Shown: positions 27,955-36,957 of the stretch, piece after piece | How the letters are laid out: each line of letters begins with the position of its first letter | Position numbering within the stretch: position 1 is the stretch's first letter | Source of the DNA: Clostridium sp. AN503 | Lineage (GTDB): Bacteria; Bacillota; Clostridia; Lachnospirales; Lachnospiraceae | Length of the DNA stretch: 64,000 nt | Reading direction: 5' to 3' | NCBI RefSeq assembly: GCF_040719375.1 | Contig: NZ_JBFDTP010000001.1 | Coordinates: forward strand, 1,426,001-1,490,000 | Position numbers and translations under genes: made by a program | Notes under the pieces: model-generated | The model's input: the letters and a program-made list of their open reading frames with translations, nothing else | Told to the model about the DNA's origin: nothing | Databases searched by the model: none

Positions 27955-28710
27955 ATGAAGATCAGTCCATGTATTGATACGATTTACAAAGGCGCAGACC
28001 TAAAGACCGCGTTGACGGAGATCAGGGCCTGCGGGTTTAACGGGTTTGAGTTTTGGAGCGTGAACAACTGGGATATGGGGGCTATGCAGGAATACCGGGA
28101 GGAGCTGGGGCTGGAGATCGCCAATTTTAACAACGAGATCATTTCCCTGGCAGATGCGAAGGAACGGACGCGCTTTTTACAGGAGCTGGAAAAAACCGTG
28201 ACATATGCAAAAAAGCTTGGGTGCAGCCATATCACCGTGCTTTCGGGGGATGATACGGGGGAGCCACGGTCAGTGCAGCGGCAGTCCATCATTGACGGGC
28301 TTAAGGAAGCCGCCAAAGTGGTGGAGCCGGAGCATATCACCGTGGTGCTGGAGGCGTCCAACCGCAGGGTCAACCGGCCGGACAATTATCTGACCTCGGC
28401 GGACGAGGCTTTTGAGATCATTGGTGAGGTGGGCAGCGAAAACGTAAAGATGCTGTACGATATCTATCATCAGCAGATCTCAGAGGGGGATCTGCTGGTC
28501 AGGATTTTGCCCAATATAGATAAGATCGGCCACTTCCATGCAGCCGGGGTTCCCGGGCGTCATGAACTGCATTTGTGTGAGATCAATTATGATTATGTGC
28601 TGAGACAGATCGCTGCCGCTGGGTATGGGGGCTGGATCGGGCTTGAGTATTTTCCAAGCCTGAGTACAGAGGAGAGCTTACGAGGCGTTGCAAAGTATCT
28701 GGACTTATAG
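27955..28710 (+). CDS. Hydroxypyruvate isomerase-like TIM-barrel protein
   Basis: 251 residues from ATG 27955. The N-terminus M-K-I-S-P-C-I-D-T and the C-G-F-N-G-F-E-F-W segment resemble Hyi-type isomerases. Metal ligands of the barrel are visible: V-V-L-E-A-S-N-R (Glu), Y-D-I-Y-H-Q-Q (Asp, His), F-H-A-A-G-V-P-G-R-H-E (His and the P-G-R-H-E motif characteristic of hydroxypyruvate isomerases), and G-L-E-Y (Glu). One of four isomerase-like barrels in this locus. Confidence 0.82.
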   Translation: MKISPCIDTIYKGADLKTALTEIRACGFNGFEFWSVNNWDMGAMQEYREELGLEIANFNNEIISLADAKERTRFLQELEKTVTYAKKLGCSHITVLSGDDTGEPRSVQRQSIIDGLKEAAKVVEPEHITVVLEASNRRVNRPDNYLTSADEAFEIIGEVGSENVKMLYDIYHQQISEGDLLVRILPNIDKIGHFHAAGVPGRHELHLCEINYDYVLRQIAAAGYGGWIGLEYFPSLSTEESLRGVAKYLDL

Positions 28711-28720
28711 GAGGAGCCAT

Positions 28721-29632
28721 ATGGAATTTGGATTTTTGAGTGCGATCCTTCCCGAATATACATTTGAGGAAGTGATCGATTTTGCGGCGGAGCATGGATT
28801 TCAATGTGTGGAGCTGGCCTGTTGGCCTGCAGGAAAGGCAGCAAGAAGGTATGCGGGGGTCACCCATATCAATATGGAAACGCTGACGGAGGAGAAGGCG
28901 GAGTACATAAAGGGCTACGCAGATAAAAAGCAGGTGCGTATCAGCGGGATCGGCTATTACCCCAATCCGCTCTCAGAGGATACAGAGCAGGCCCGGACCG
29001 CGGTGCAGCATATTAAAGCATGTATTGCGGGTGCAAAGCTTCTGGGGATTGACACGGTCAACACCTTTATCGGCAGGAACCGGAGCAGGAACCAGGAGGA
29101 GAATATCCGGCTGTTTCAGGAGACCTGGCCGGAGATCATTGCCCTGGCGGAAAAATGCGGGGTGAAGGTAGCCATCGAGAACTGCCCCATGTATTTTAAG
29201 GATGAATGGCCGTGCGGCGACAATCTGGCCTGTTCTCCGGCATTCTGGGATACCATGTTTGAGGCCATACCCAGCCCATGCTTCGGGCTGAATTATGACC
29301 CTTCCCACCTGGTCTGGCAGAGGATGGACTATACAAAGCCGATCTACCAGTATGCGGACAAGCTGTTCCATTTCCATGTCAAGGACGCCAAGTTCTACCA
29401 GGACAGATTTGATATGGCCGGGATCTTTGCGGCGCCCAGCACCTACCAGTCGCCCAAGCTTCCGGGGCAGGGCGATATCGACTGGGGCAGGGTGATATCG
29501 GCGCTCAATGACGTAAAATACCAGGGGGCGGTGGTTCTTGAGATTGAGGACCGGGCTTATGAGGATTCTCTTGAGCAGCGGCAGAAGGCGATTCTTCTTG
29601 CAAGGGATTTTATGAAGCAGTATATAGCATAG
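28721..29632 (+). CDS. Sugar phosphate isomerase/epimerase-like TIM-barrel protein
   Basis: 303 residues; GGAGGAG precedes the ATG at 28721, which is preferred over an earlier in-frame codon at 28688. Metal-binding positions: A-I-E-N-C-P (Glu), N-Y-D-P-S-H (Asp, His), H-F-H-V-K-D (His, Asp) and L-E-I-E-D (Glu). The N-Y-D-P-S-H-L and H-V-K-D-A-K motifs are common in inosose- or keto-sugar-processing members of this superfamily. It is directly followed by the fused deglycosidase-like gene. Confidence 0.82.
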   Translation: MEFGFLSAILPEYTFEEVIDFAAEHGFQCVELACWPAGKAARRYAGVTHINMETLTEEKAEYIKGYADKKQVRISGIGYYPNPLSEDTEQARTAVQHIKACIAGAKLLGIDTVNTFIGRNRSRNQEENIRLFQETWPEIIALAEKCGVKVAIENCPMYFKDEWPCGDNLACSPAFWDTMFEAIPSPCFGLNYDPSHLVWQRMDYTKPIYQYADKLFHFHVKDAKFYQDRFDMAGIFAAPSTYQSPKLPGQGDIDWGRVISALNDVKYQGAVVLEIEDRAYEDSLEQRQKAILLARDFMKQYIA

Positions 29633-29644
29633 GAGGGGAACAGT

Positions 29645-31051
29645 ATGCCAAACATGTTTGATAAATATTTTATATGCAGGGATTCTCTCAGCAACGTAGT
29701 GGAGGACGGAGAGATCACGGGCTTTCGCGTGGGCGTGAGAGTGAGCTATTACAGGGGAGTAAATCTGGGGATCGTCCATGATTTCCGAGTGACGGCAGAT
29801 GGGGAGACATTCGACAAGAGCCAGATGACATTTACGGTGAAGGCGGGGACCTTCCGTTTTGATGTGATGGAGGGGCGGACCGATGTGCGCTGGGAGTTCG
29901 GCGAGGTCGCCTGGCTGACTGTGAAAAAGCCCGGCGGTCTGGCAGAAGGAACACACAGGATCCATGTGTTCGAGGAGATCCGGATCGTCAACGGCATGAA
30001 TATCAAGCCGGTTATGTTTACCGCAGAGTGGGAAGAAACCATGGAACTGGGGCCGGACTGGGTGCAGCCGCCGAAAATCCGGCGGGGTGTGTCGTTTTAC
30101 AGCTATCAGGATGAGTGCTATCTGGGAAAACTGGACCTGGAGGGATGCATCAAAGAAGTGGCGGACACGGGAGCCGACGGGATCGAGATCATCTCGGAAT
30201 CCATCATCCCCAACTTTCCCAATCCTCCCCAGCCATGGGTGGACCGTTGGTTTTCCCTGATGGATCAATACGGGACAAAGCCCATATGCTATGACATGTT
30301 CATGGACGGACAGATCATCGACGGGGAAGATATAAACGAGGCGCAGGCGGTAGAGATCATGGAGACCAATATCCGGCTGGCGGCGCGGCTGGGCTTTCAG
30401 TTCCTGCGGGTGGTGTACACGATCCCGCTTTCCATCATTGAAAAGGCGCTGCCCTGTGCGGAGCAGTACAATGTGGTCATGGGCCTGGAGCTTCATCCTC
30501 CGTTTCGGCTGGGGACCCCGCAGGTGGACCAGTATGTGGAATTTATTGAGCGGACAAAGACAAAGTATTTTGGTCTGATCCCGGATTTTGGTATCTTTAT
30601 CGATAAGCCAATCCCGGCCCTTGAGAAGAAAGCGGTCAAGCGGGGAGCAAACCCGGAGGCAGTCGGGGTGATCCATGACTGCTACAGCAGCAGAAAGACT
30701 TACGAGGAGGCTTTGGAGGCAATCTCCGGTTTAGATCCCAATGCGGAGGATCTGGCCTGGGCCAAAAGCGCGTACAGCTATACCTACTGTGATCCGGAGC
30801 TTTTGAAACACTATCTGCCGTATACGGTCCATGTCCATGCGAAGGTATATGATATGGAAGACGGGGTTGACCCCAGTGTAGACAATGAGACCATATTCCG
30901 GGTGCTTAAGGAAAATGGATGGGAAGGTTATGTATGTACCGAGTATGAGGGACAGCGGATCTATCACGATATGGCGGAGGATGGGATCGACAATCTGGCA
31001 TTTATACGCGCACATCAAAAAATGATGGAACATTATATTACCGGAAGATAG
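29645..31051 (+). CDS. Fusion of a C-glycoside deglycosidase beta-like (DUF6379) domain and a TIM barrel
   Basis: 468 residues. Residues ~1-135 resemble the small beta subunit of C-glycoside deglycosidases: M-F-D-K-Y-F-I-C, V-S-Y-Y-R-G-V, F-D-V-M-E, W-E-F-G-E-V-A and P-G-G-L-A-E-G-T-H. Residues ~145-468 form a sugar-phosphate-isomerase-like barrel starting R-R-G-V-S-F-Y-S-Y-Q, with metal-site motifs L-E-L-H-P (Glu, His), I-P-D-F-G (Asp), V-H-V-H-A (His) and C-T-E-Y-E-G (Glu). In described enzymes (DgpB/DgpC, DfgA/DfgB) alpha and beta are separate chains; here they are one. A Gfo/Idh/MocA oxidoreductase, the DgpA-type partner family, follows directly. Specificity is unknown. Confidence 0.75.
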   Translation: MPNMFDKYFICRDSLSNVVEDGEITGFRVGVRVSYYRGVNLGIVHDFRVTADGETFDKSQMTFTVKAGTFRFDVMEGRTDVRWEFGEVAWLTVKKPGGLAEGTHRIHVFEEIRIVNGMNIKPVMFTAEWEETMELGPDWVQPPKIRRGVSFYSYQDECYLGKLDLEGCIKEVADTGADGIEIISESIIPNFPNPPQPWVDRWFSLMDQYGTKPICYDMFMDGQIIDGEDINEAQAVEIMETNIRLAARLGFQFLRVVYTIPLSIIEKALPCAEQYNVVMGLELHPPFRLGTPQVDQYVEFIERTKTKYFGLIPDFGIFIDKPIPALEKKAVKRGANPEAVGVIHDCYSSRKTYEEALEAISGLDPNAEDLAWAKSAYSYTYCDPELLKHYLPYTVHVHAKVYDMEDGVDPSVDNETIFRVLKENGWEGYVCTEYEGQRIYHDMAEDGIDNLAFIRAHQKMMEHYITGR

Positions 31052-31063
31052 GAGGAAAATCAG

Positions 31064-32221
31064 ATGGCGGATACAATACTGGACCGTTTTAAAGAGCAGT
31101 GCCTGGTGGAGAAGGAGATCGACTTAAGTAAGACCGTGCGCGTGGGGATCATCGGCACCGGCTGGATCGCGGAAGCCCATGTGGAGGCATATTTAAGATG
31201 CCCGGATGTGGAGATCGTCGGAGCGGCGGATATCGTGCCGGGAAAGGCGGAAGATTTCTGCAGGCGCATGGGGCTGTCCGGCGTTAAATGCTGTGAGAGC
31301 CACAAAGAGCTTTTGAAAGAAGTAAAGCTGGATGTGGTCAGCGTCTGCACCTACAACCGGACCCATGCAGAATGTACGGTGGATGCACTGGACGCAGGGG
31401 TAAACGTCCTCTGTGAAAAACCCATGTCAGTCACACTTTCTGAAGCGGCAGACATGTGCAGGGCGGAAAAACGGAGCGGGAAGCTTCTGTCAATTGGTTT
31501 TCAGCCCCGTCTGGACGGGAATATGAAAATGATCAAAAAAATCGTGGATTCCGGGATACTGGGGAAGGTCTATTATCTTCAGTCCGGAGGCGGGCGGCGC
31601 AGGGGGATCCCGACCCCTTATGGAACCTCGTTCATAGAGGAGGAGACGGCAGGGATTGGTGCGATCGCAGATATCGGCTGTTATTCCATGGACATGCTGC
31701 TGAATGCGGTGGGATATCCGAAACCTTTGACTGTCAGCGGATACCAGTCGGATTATTTCGGAAAGGATCCGAAAAACTATCCGTTCCATCCGGAATACGC
31801 GGAGAGATTCGGCGTGGATGACTTTGCTGCTGCTTTTGTACGGCTGGAGGGCGGCATGATCCTGGATTTCAGGATCTCCTGGGCCATGAACATGGATACA
31901 GCCGGAGATGCCCTGATCCTTGGGACAAAAGGAGGATTAAGGATCCCATCCACGGAATGCTGGAACGGCAGCGTCGGAGGGCCTTTAAAGCTCTATCATG
32001 ACGTCTGCGGAAAACAGACTGAGACCGTGATCCCGCTGGAGGAGCTGGATACAGGGGATCTCTTTTATAAAAAGATCCGCTCATTCCTGAATGCTGTTAA
32101 GGATGGAAGCCCTGCACCGGTACCGTCGGGGGAGATCCTTTACAATCAGGCGGTCATAGACGGGATCGTGCGGTCTGCAAAAGCGGGCAGAGAGGTTATA
32201 GTTGAGATCCCGGAGATCTGA
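31064..32221 (+). CDS. Gfo/Idh/MocA-family NAD(P)-dependent oxidoreductase (copy 2)
   Basis: 385 residues. Rossmann motif G-I-I-G-T-G-W-I-A, family hallmark C-E-K-P-M, and D-I-G-C-Y-S-M-D in the C-terminal domain, where Tyr replaces the His found in copy 1 (D-I-G-S-H). AGGAGG precedes the ATG. It is the immediate downstream partner of the fused deglycosidase-like gene, matching the arrangement in which such oxidoreductases make or consume the 3-keto glycoside (family knowledge plus inference). Confidence 0.85.
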   Translation: MADTILDRFKEQCLVEKEIDLSKTVRVGIIGTGWIAEAHVEAYLRCPDVEIVGAADIVPGKAEDFCRRMGLSGVKCCESHKELLKEVKLDVVSVCTYNRTHAECTVDALDAGVNVLCEKPMSVTLSEAADMCRAEKRSGKLLSIGFQPRLDGNMKMIKKIVDSGILGKVYYLQSGGGRRRGIPTPYGTSFIEEETAGIGAIADIGCYSMDMLLNAVGYPKPLTVSGYQSDYFGKDPKNYPFHPEYAERFGVDDFAAAFVRLEGGMILDFRISWAMNMDTAGDALILGTKGGLRIPSTECWNGSVGGPLKLYHDVCGKQTETVIPLEELDTGDLFYKKIRSFLNAVKDGSPAPVPSGEILYNQAVIDGIVRSAKAGREVIVEIPEI

Positions 32222-32252
32222 TAAAGAAACGTAAGAAAAGGAGAGAAAGGCC

Positions 32253-33596
32253 ATGAAGGAACTGAAGATTGTCACTATTGGAGGCGGATCCAGCTACACG
32301 CCGGAGCTGGTGGAAGGACTGATCAGACGGAAGAAGGCGGGAATCCTCAATGTTAAGGAGTTCTGGCTGGTGGATATTGAGGTGGGAAAGAAAAAGCTGG
32401 AGATCATTGCCGCGCTTGCAAAGCGGATGGTGGAAAGCTCCGGGGCGGATATTGAGATACACGCCACCCTGGACAGAAGGGAAGCCTTAAAAGGGGCAGA
32501 CTTTGTCACAACCCAGTTCCGGGTGGGGAAACTGGATTCGCGCATAGAGGATGAGCGGAGAGCGTACCGGTTTGGCCTGATCGGCCAGGAGACCAACGGA
32601 GTGGGCGGCTTCACCAAGACCCTGCGGACCGTACCGGTGATCCTGGACATCTGCCGTGATATTGAGGAGATCTGTCCCGACGCATGGCTGGTCAACTTCG
32701 CAAATCCCTCCGGAATGGTGACAGAAGCGATCTTACGCTATACGAAGGTAAAGGCGATCGGCGTGTGCAACCGCGCCTACACCTTTAAGATCCTGATCAG
32801 CAAGATCCTGGAGTGTGACCCGGAAAAGGTACATATGGATCTGATCGGCCTGAATCACTTTTTCTTTATCAATGATATCACCGTGGATGGAATCAGTTAT
32901 TTTGAGAAGGTACATACAGCCTACAAATTAAATTCCAATGAAGAAGCCAGAAAGATCCAGAAAACGGATCTTCCGGTAGAGCTTATGGATGCGATCCAGT
33001 CCATTCCAAACGCGTATCTGGATTACTATTTTATGAAGGATAGGACCTACGAAAAGTTTGTAAAGGATGCCGATACAGTAGGGACGCGGGGCGAGGTGGT
33101 GCAGAAGCTGGAAGCGGAGCTGTTTAAAAAATATGAGAAGGCAGAGGTGCACACCAAACCGGCAGAGCTGGAGCAGAGAGGCGGGGCCTACTACTCGGAT
33201 GCCGCCCTGGATGTGATCGACGGGATCGCCAACGACCGGAACAATGTGCAGTACGTCAATATCCAGAACCAGGGAGCGCTGCCGTACCTTTCGGATGATG
33301 CGGTGATCGAGTGCACCTGCCTGATCAATAAGGATGGGGCAAAGTGTATCGCTGAGAAGGAGACGAATGCACTCCAGAAAGCCATGATCAGCCTTCAGAA
33401 AGCTTTTGAGCAGCTCACCATCGAATGTGCCGTGGAGGGAAGCTATGACAAAGGCCTGATGGCGCTCACCATCAATCCGCTGATCTTTGACGCCTACAAG
33501 GCCAGGGATGTGCTGGCAGATCTTCTGGAAGGGAACCGGCAGTTCCTGCCCCAGTTCCGATCATATTTTGAAGCAAAAGACCGGGCGGGTAAATGA
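32253..33596 (+). CDS. Glycoside hydrolase family 4, 6-phospho-beta-glucosidase-like
   Basis: 447 residues, normal GH4 length. The N-terminus V-T-I-G-G-G-S-S-Y-T-P-E-L is the family NAD-binding signature. The Mn ligands are present as Cys172 (V-C-N-R) and His202 (G-L-N-H-F). The usual C-N-x-P motif is altered to C-N-R-A, and the region after it is atypical, so substrate preference may differ. GH4 enzymes cleave through a 3-keto intermediate with bound NAD. It is followed by the PTS genes, consistent with hydrolysis of a phosphorylated glycoside. Cytoplasmic. Confidence 0.85.
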   Translation: MKELKIVTIGGGSSYTPELVEGLIRRKKAGILNVKEFWLVDIEVGKKKLEIIAALAKRMVESSGADIEIHATLDRREALKGADFVTTQFRVGKLDSRIEDERRAYRFGLIGQETNGVGGFTKTLRTVPVILDICRDIEEICPDAWLVNFANPSGMVTEAILRYTKVKAIGVCNRAYTFKILISKILECDPEKVHMDLIGLNHFFFINDITVDGISYFEKVHTAYKLNSNEEARKIQKTDLPVELMDAIQSIPNAYLDYYFMKDRTYEKFVKDADTVGTRGEVVQKLEAELFKKYEKAEVHTKPAELEQRGGAYYSDAALDVIDGIANDRNNVQYVNIQNQGALPYLSDDAVIECTCLINKDGAKCIAEKETNALQKAMISLQKAFEQLTIECAVEGSYDKGLMALTINPLIFDAYKARDVLADLLEGNRQFLPQFRSYFEAKDRAGK

Positions 33597-33597
33597 T

Positions 33598-33936
33598 ATG
33601 GATACGCAGGATGAATTACAGTTGATGCAGATCATCGCCTATGCGGGAAATGCCAAAAGCCTGTGCATGGAGGCGATGCAGGATGCTTTTCGGCGGGATT
33701 TTGAAAAGGCGGAGGAAAAGGTTAGGCAGGCGAAACAGTCTCTGGAGGAGGCCCATGAGGCCCACACCGGGCTGCTGGTAAATGCGGCAAACGGCAGGGC
33801 TGTTGAACCGTCGCCGATCCTGATCCATGCGCAGGATCATTTTATGGGAGCGTCCCTGTCAGTGGATCTGATCGAAATGATGATCGAGATGCAGCGAGAG
33901 ATCGCGGAGTTAAAGGAGGCAAGAGAACATGGCTAA
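33598..33936 (+). CDS. PTS lactose/cellobiose-type EIIA component
   Basis: 112 residues from ATG 33598, which nearly abuts the GH4 stop. Helical protein with the phosphorylation motif L-I-H-A-Q-D-H (His77) and the N-terminal helix I-I-A-Y-A-G-N-A-K-S. It passes phosphate from HPr to the IIB protein encoded next, whose gene overlaps it by eight bases. Confidence 0.9.
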   Translation: MDTQDELQLMQIIAYAGNAKSLCMEAMQDAFRRDFEKAEEKVRQAKQSLEEAHEAHTGLLVNAANGRAVEPSPILIHAQDHFMGASLSVDLIEMMIEMQREIAELKEAREHG

Positions 33937-34234
33937 TATTATGCTGGCGTGCGCCCAGGGAATGTCAACCTCTTTTCTGGTGGAACGGATGCAGAAAGCA
34001 GCACAGACAATGCAACTGGAAGGGAAGATCTGGGCCGTGGGAAGCGGACAGATACAGGATGAGAGCAGAACTGCGGACATCATACTCCTGGGGCCGCAGA
34101 TCCGTTTCCGCAAAGCGGAGATAGAAAAACAGATCGGCCACAGATGTCCTGTGGAGATCATCGATATGCTGGATTACGGCTCCATGAACGGAGAGGCGGT
34201 CTTAAAAAAGGCGCTGAAAATGCTGGAAAGCTGA
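33929..34234 (+). CDS. PTS lactose/cellobiose-type EIIB component
   Basis: 101 residues. The active-site Cys8 lies in L-A-C-A-Q-G-M-S-T-S, the standard phosphocysteine P-loop. The rest shows the flavodoxin-like pattern (I-I-L-L-G-P-Q). It accepts phosphate from EIIA and phosphorylates the sugar carried by EIIC. Confidence 0.9.
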   Translation: MANIMLACAQGMSTSFLVERMQKAAQTMQLEGKIWAVGSGQIQDESRTADIILLGPQIRFRKAEIEKQIGHRCPVEIIDMLDYGSMNGEAVLKKALKMLES

Positions 34235-34250
34235 CAGGACGGATACGGTA

Positions 34251-35579
34251 ATGAAAAAAGCGGAAGAGTTTTTGGAAAAAGCGCTGCCATATGCATCGGC
34301 GGCAGCAGGACAGAGGCATTTGCAGGCGATGCGCGAGGCTATGATCCATGTTGTCCCGCTCACCCTGGTCAGTTCAGTATTTGTTCTGGCTGCCCGGTTC
34401 CCATGGGCCGGGTACCAGGACTTTATGACACGCCTTCTGGGAACCGGCTGGCAGAGCTGGGAAAGCGTTTTTCTGAGACCGGCCCTGTTGGGGATCATCG
34501 CTTATGTCGGGGCAGTGAGCGCGGCGACCAGTTTGTCAAAGTCCTATGGACATGATGGAACACAGGCAGGAATCCTGGGGCTGGCGGCATTTGCGCTTTT
34601 GACAGTCCAGTTCAGGATCAGAGGCGGGGATGCAGACGGAATGACCCATATGGTCAGTATGGAAGCAGCCGTATCCCAAGCCGGTTTTGAAGGCCGGCAG
34701 CTTTGGCTGGCTATGCTGTGCGGGCTTGCGGCTGCCGAGCTGCAGCACCGGACAGCTGGAAAACAATATTTAAAAAAGCTCCTTCCGGCCTTCGCCCGCT
34801 CCATAGAGCCGATGTTCCCGCTGCTTTTGGTGGTGTTGTTATTCGGCGGGATCAGGGTGACAGGCAGTCTGGTGATAGGGGCGGTATACGGGGCCTCGCC
34901 CAGTAAATTATCATTTTGTGATATCTGGATGAGTTTTGTCCAGCGTCCTCTTTTCCGGCTTGGCACATCCCTGCCGGCAACGCTTTTTCTGCAGGCGGCC
35001 AACAGCTTTTTCTGGGGCCTGGGACTGCACGGCGCGCAGCTGGTGAACGCCGTCATGCTTCCGGTCTGGTCAACCCAGATGATGGAAAACCTGCAGACAT
35101 TTACTACCGGCGGAGCAGTCATGCCCAATATTGTCACAAAACAGTTTATAGAACTGTTTATCTGGATCGGCGGCTCCGCAGGCTCTTTGTCCCTGGTCCT
35201 CTGGATCAAATTGTTTGCCAGATCAAAGCATGTAAAGCAGATCGGAAAAATGGCTCTGATACCGGCATTGTTTAACATCGACGAACCGATCGTATTCGGG
35301 CTGCCCGTAGCATTGAACCCGATCCTGATCATCCCGTTCATCCTGGCACCTCTGGCGACAACAGCTTTCAGCTATCTCACCATGAGACTGGGTATATTCC
35401 CAATCCCCTGCGGCATAGACCTGCCCTGGACAACCCCGGTCCTGCTCGGCGGCTTCCTGGCAACCGGCGGAAACCCCATGGGAGCTGTCCTCCAGATATG
35501 CAATATGGTAATATCCTTTATGATCTACACCCCATTTATCTATGTATACGACAAACGAATGGCGGAGACAGAAATATAG
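34251..35579 (+). CDS. PTS lactose/cellobiose-type EIIC permease
   Basis: 442 residues, around ten membrane segments, the normal length for this family. The N-terminal R-E-A-M-I-H-V-V-P-L-T segment and the later N-I-D-E-P-I-V-F-G-L-P motif are characteristic of EIIC Cel/Lac. It completes a IIA-IIB-IIC set downstream of GH4, and it is the last gene before a hairpin terminator. The likely substrate is a beta-glucoside or related disaccharide. Confidence 0.9.
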   Translation: MKKAEEFLEKALPYASAAAGQRHLQAMREAMIHVVPLTLVSSVFVLAARFPWAGYQDFMTRLLGTGWQSWESVFLRPALLGIIAYVGAVSAATSLSKSYGHDGTQAGILGLAAFALLTVQFRIRGGDADGMTHMVSMEAAVSQAGFEGRQLWLAMLCGLAAAELQHRTAGKQYLKKLLPAFARSIEPMFPLLLVVLLFGGIRVTGSLVIGAVYGASPSKLSFCDIWMSFVQRPLFRLGTSLPATLFLQAANSFFWGLGLHGAQLVNAVMLPVWSTQMMENLQTFTTGGAVMPNIVTKQFIELFIWIGGSAGSLSLVLWIKLFARSKHVKQIGKMALIPALFNIDEPIVFGLPVALNPILIIPFILAPLATTAFSYLTMRLGIFPIPCGIDLPWTTPVLLGGFLATGGNPMGAVLQICNMVISFMIYTPFIYVYDKRMAETEI

Positions 35580-35599
35580 GAGAAGATAGAGAACATATC

Positions 35600-35634
35600 C
35601 GGCCCTGCCATCTCGATCATGAGTGGCAGGGCCG
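35600..35634. terminator. Hairpin terminator between convergent genes
   Basis: Eleven-base-pair perfect stem CGGCCCTGCCA / TGGCAGGGCCG with a 13-base loop, lying between the end of the EIIC gene and the end of the reductase gene on the other strand. The trailing T content is modest, so it may act in both directions with limited efficiency. Confidence 0.55.
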
Positions 35635-35654
35635 TCTGTCATACGTATTTAGTT

Positions 35655-36203
35655 TTATCGGGATCGCCGCTCATACACCAGATCCGTTACCCCATTATAA
35701 CTCTGGCTCTTAACCAGCCGGAGTTTTTTCTCCCTTCCAGGACCCTGGAAAAGCCGGATCCCTTCTCCCAGAAGCGCAGGAATCACAGAAATATAAAAAG
35801 TGTCGATCAGATCTTCCCGCAGCAGTTGCTGGACAATGCCGGCTCCGCCGCATATCCAGATATCTTTTCCATCCTGGCTCAGCAGATCCTTTACAAGCCC
35901 GCAGGGATCCTGGTCAGTAAACCGGATCTGGTCGTGGTCATCCGCCGGCAGTTTTCTGTGGGTGATGACCCAGGTGTCCAGCCCGGGGTACACCCACTCA
36001 TCCGGGGACAGTTCCGTCGTCACCTGATGGTAGGTGGCCCAGCCCATGATAACGGTGTCAACCGTCTGGATAAAGGCGGGATAGCTGCCGGGATCCTCTG
36101 TGGAGGCATCATGCCCGCCCATCCAGCCCACGCCGCCGTTTTTGTCCGCAATGTATCCGTCAAGGCTCATGCCGATATATAAGACTGTCTTACGTCTGTT
36201 CAC
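35655..36203 (-). CDS. RibD C-terminal/dihydrofolate-reductase-fold protein
   Basis: 182 residues, GTG start abutting the response regulator stop. The N-terminus Y-I-G-M-S-L-D-G-Y-I-A is the hallmark of the RibD_C/DHFR-like family (YwjB, YyaP type), followed by T-V-I-M-G and the G-G-A-G-I nucleotide-binding loop. It probably binds NADPH and reduces an unknown substrate. It may be cotranscribed with the upstream regulator gene. Confidence 0.8.
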   Translation of the reverse strand: MNRRKTVLYIGMSLDGYIADKNGGVGWMGGHDASTEDPGSYPAFIQTVDTVIMGWATYHQVTTELSPDEWVYPGLDTWVITHRKLPADDHDQIRFTDQDPCGLVKDLLSQDGKDIWICGGAGIVQQLLREDLIDTFYISVIPALLGEGIRLFQGPGREKKLRLVKSQSYNGVTDLVYERRSR

Positions 36204-36914
36204 TTATTTTTTCACCTCAAACTTATACCCTATCCCCCACACCGTGGTCAGCGCCCAGTTGGCGTGATCCTTGATCTTCTCCCTCAGCCGCTTGATATGC
36301 ACATCCACAGTCCGGGTGTCGCCAATGTACTCATAGCCCCAGATGTGGTCGAGAAGCTGCTCCCTGGTAAATACCTGGTTGGGTGAAGAGGCGAGGAAAT
36401 ATAAAAGCTCCAGCTCCTTCGGAGGCATCTCCACGGAATGGCCGCAGTAGGTCACGGAGTAGTTGGTCAGGTTGACGATCAGATCCGGGTACTCCACGTA
36501 GTCGCCCTGCTGTTTCTCGGCGGCTGCGGCGGGGGCGGGGGCGCTCTGGTAGCGGCGCAGCACCGCTTTCACCCGGGCCACCAGCTCCTTGGAGTCAAAT
36601 GGCTTGATCATGTAGTCGTCGGCGCCCAGCTCCAGCCCCAGCACCTTGTCGAAAATCTCGCCTTTGGCGGACAGCATGATGATGGGCACCTGGGAGGTGG
36701 CCCGCAGCTCCCGGCATACCTGATAGCCGTCGATACCCGGCAGCATCAGGTCCAAAAGGATCAGGTTGGGCTTAAATACCGGAAAGACCCTCAGGGCCTC
36801 TTCGCCGTCATTGACGATGTGGGTCTCGTAACATTCCTTCATCAGATAGAGGGAAATCAGTTCTGCAATATTCTCATCGTCGTCTACAATCAATATCCGC
36901 TGTTTTTCAGCCAT
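36204..36914 (-). CDS. OmpR/PhoB-family response regulator (no adjacent kinase)
   Basis: 236 residues. Receiver domain with D-D-D near residues 11-13, phosphoacceptor Asp in L-I-L-L-D-L-M-L-P, and Lys in M-I-K-P-F-D. An Ala/Pro linker (about 127-138) leads to a winged-helix domain with D-V-H-I-K-R-L-R-E-K-I, the PhoB-type recognition helix. GGGAGG precedes the ATG. No histidine kinase lies next to it, so its partner is encoded elsewhere. Confidence 0.9.
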   Translation of the reverse strand: MAEKQRILIVDDDENIAELISLYLMKECYETHIVNDGEEALRVFPVFKPNLILLDLMLPGIDGYQVCRELRATSQVPIIMLSAKGEIFDKVLGLELGADDYMIKPFDSKELVARVKAVLRRYQSAPAPAAAAEKQQGDYVEYPDLIVNLTNYSVTYCGHSVEMPPKELELLYFLASSPNQVFTREQLLDHIWGYEYIGDTRTVDVHIKRLREKIKDHANWALTTVWGIGYKFEVKK

Positions 36915-36957
36915 GTGTCGTTATCCTCCCTTTTTACTGTATGATACGTGCAAAATG

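Noticed and set aside
28973..30676. Open frame of 567 codons on the minus strand
   Set aside because: It is antisense to two well-supported metabolic genes with recognised motifs; its composition is what a high-GC coding strand produces on the opposite strand, and it has no recognisable domain.
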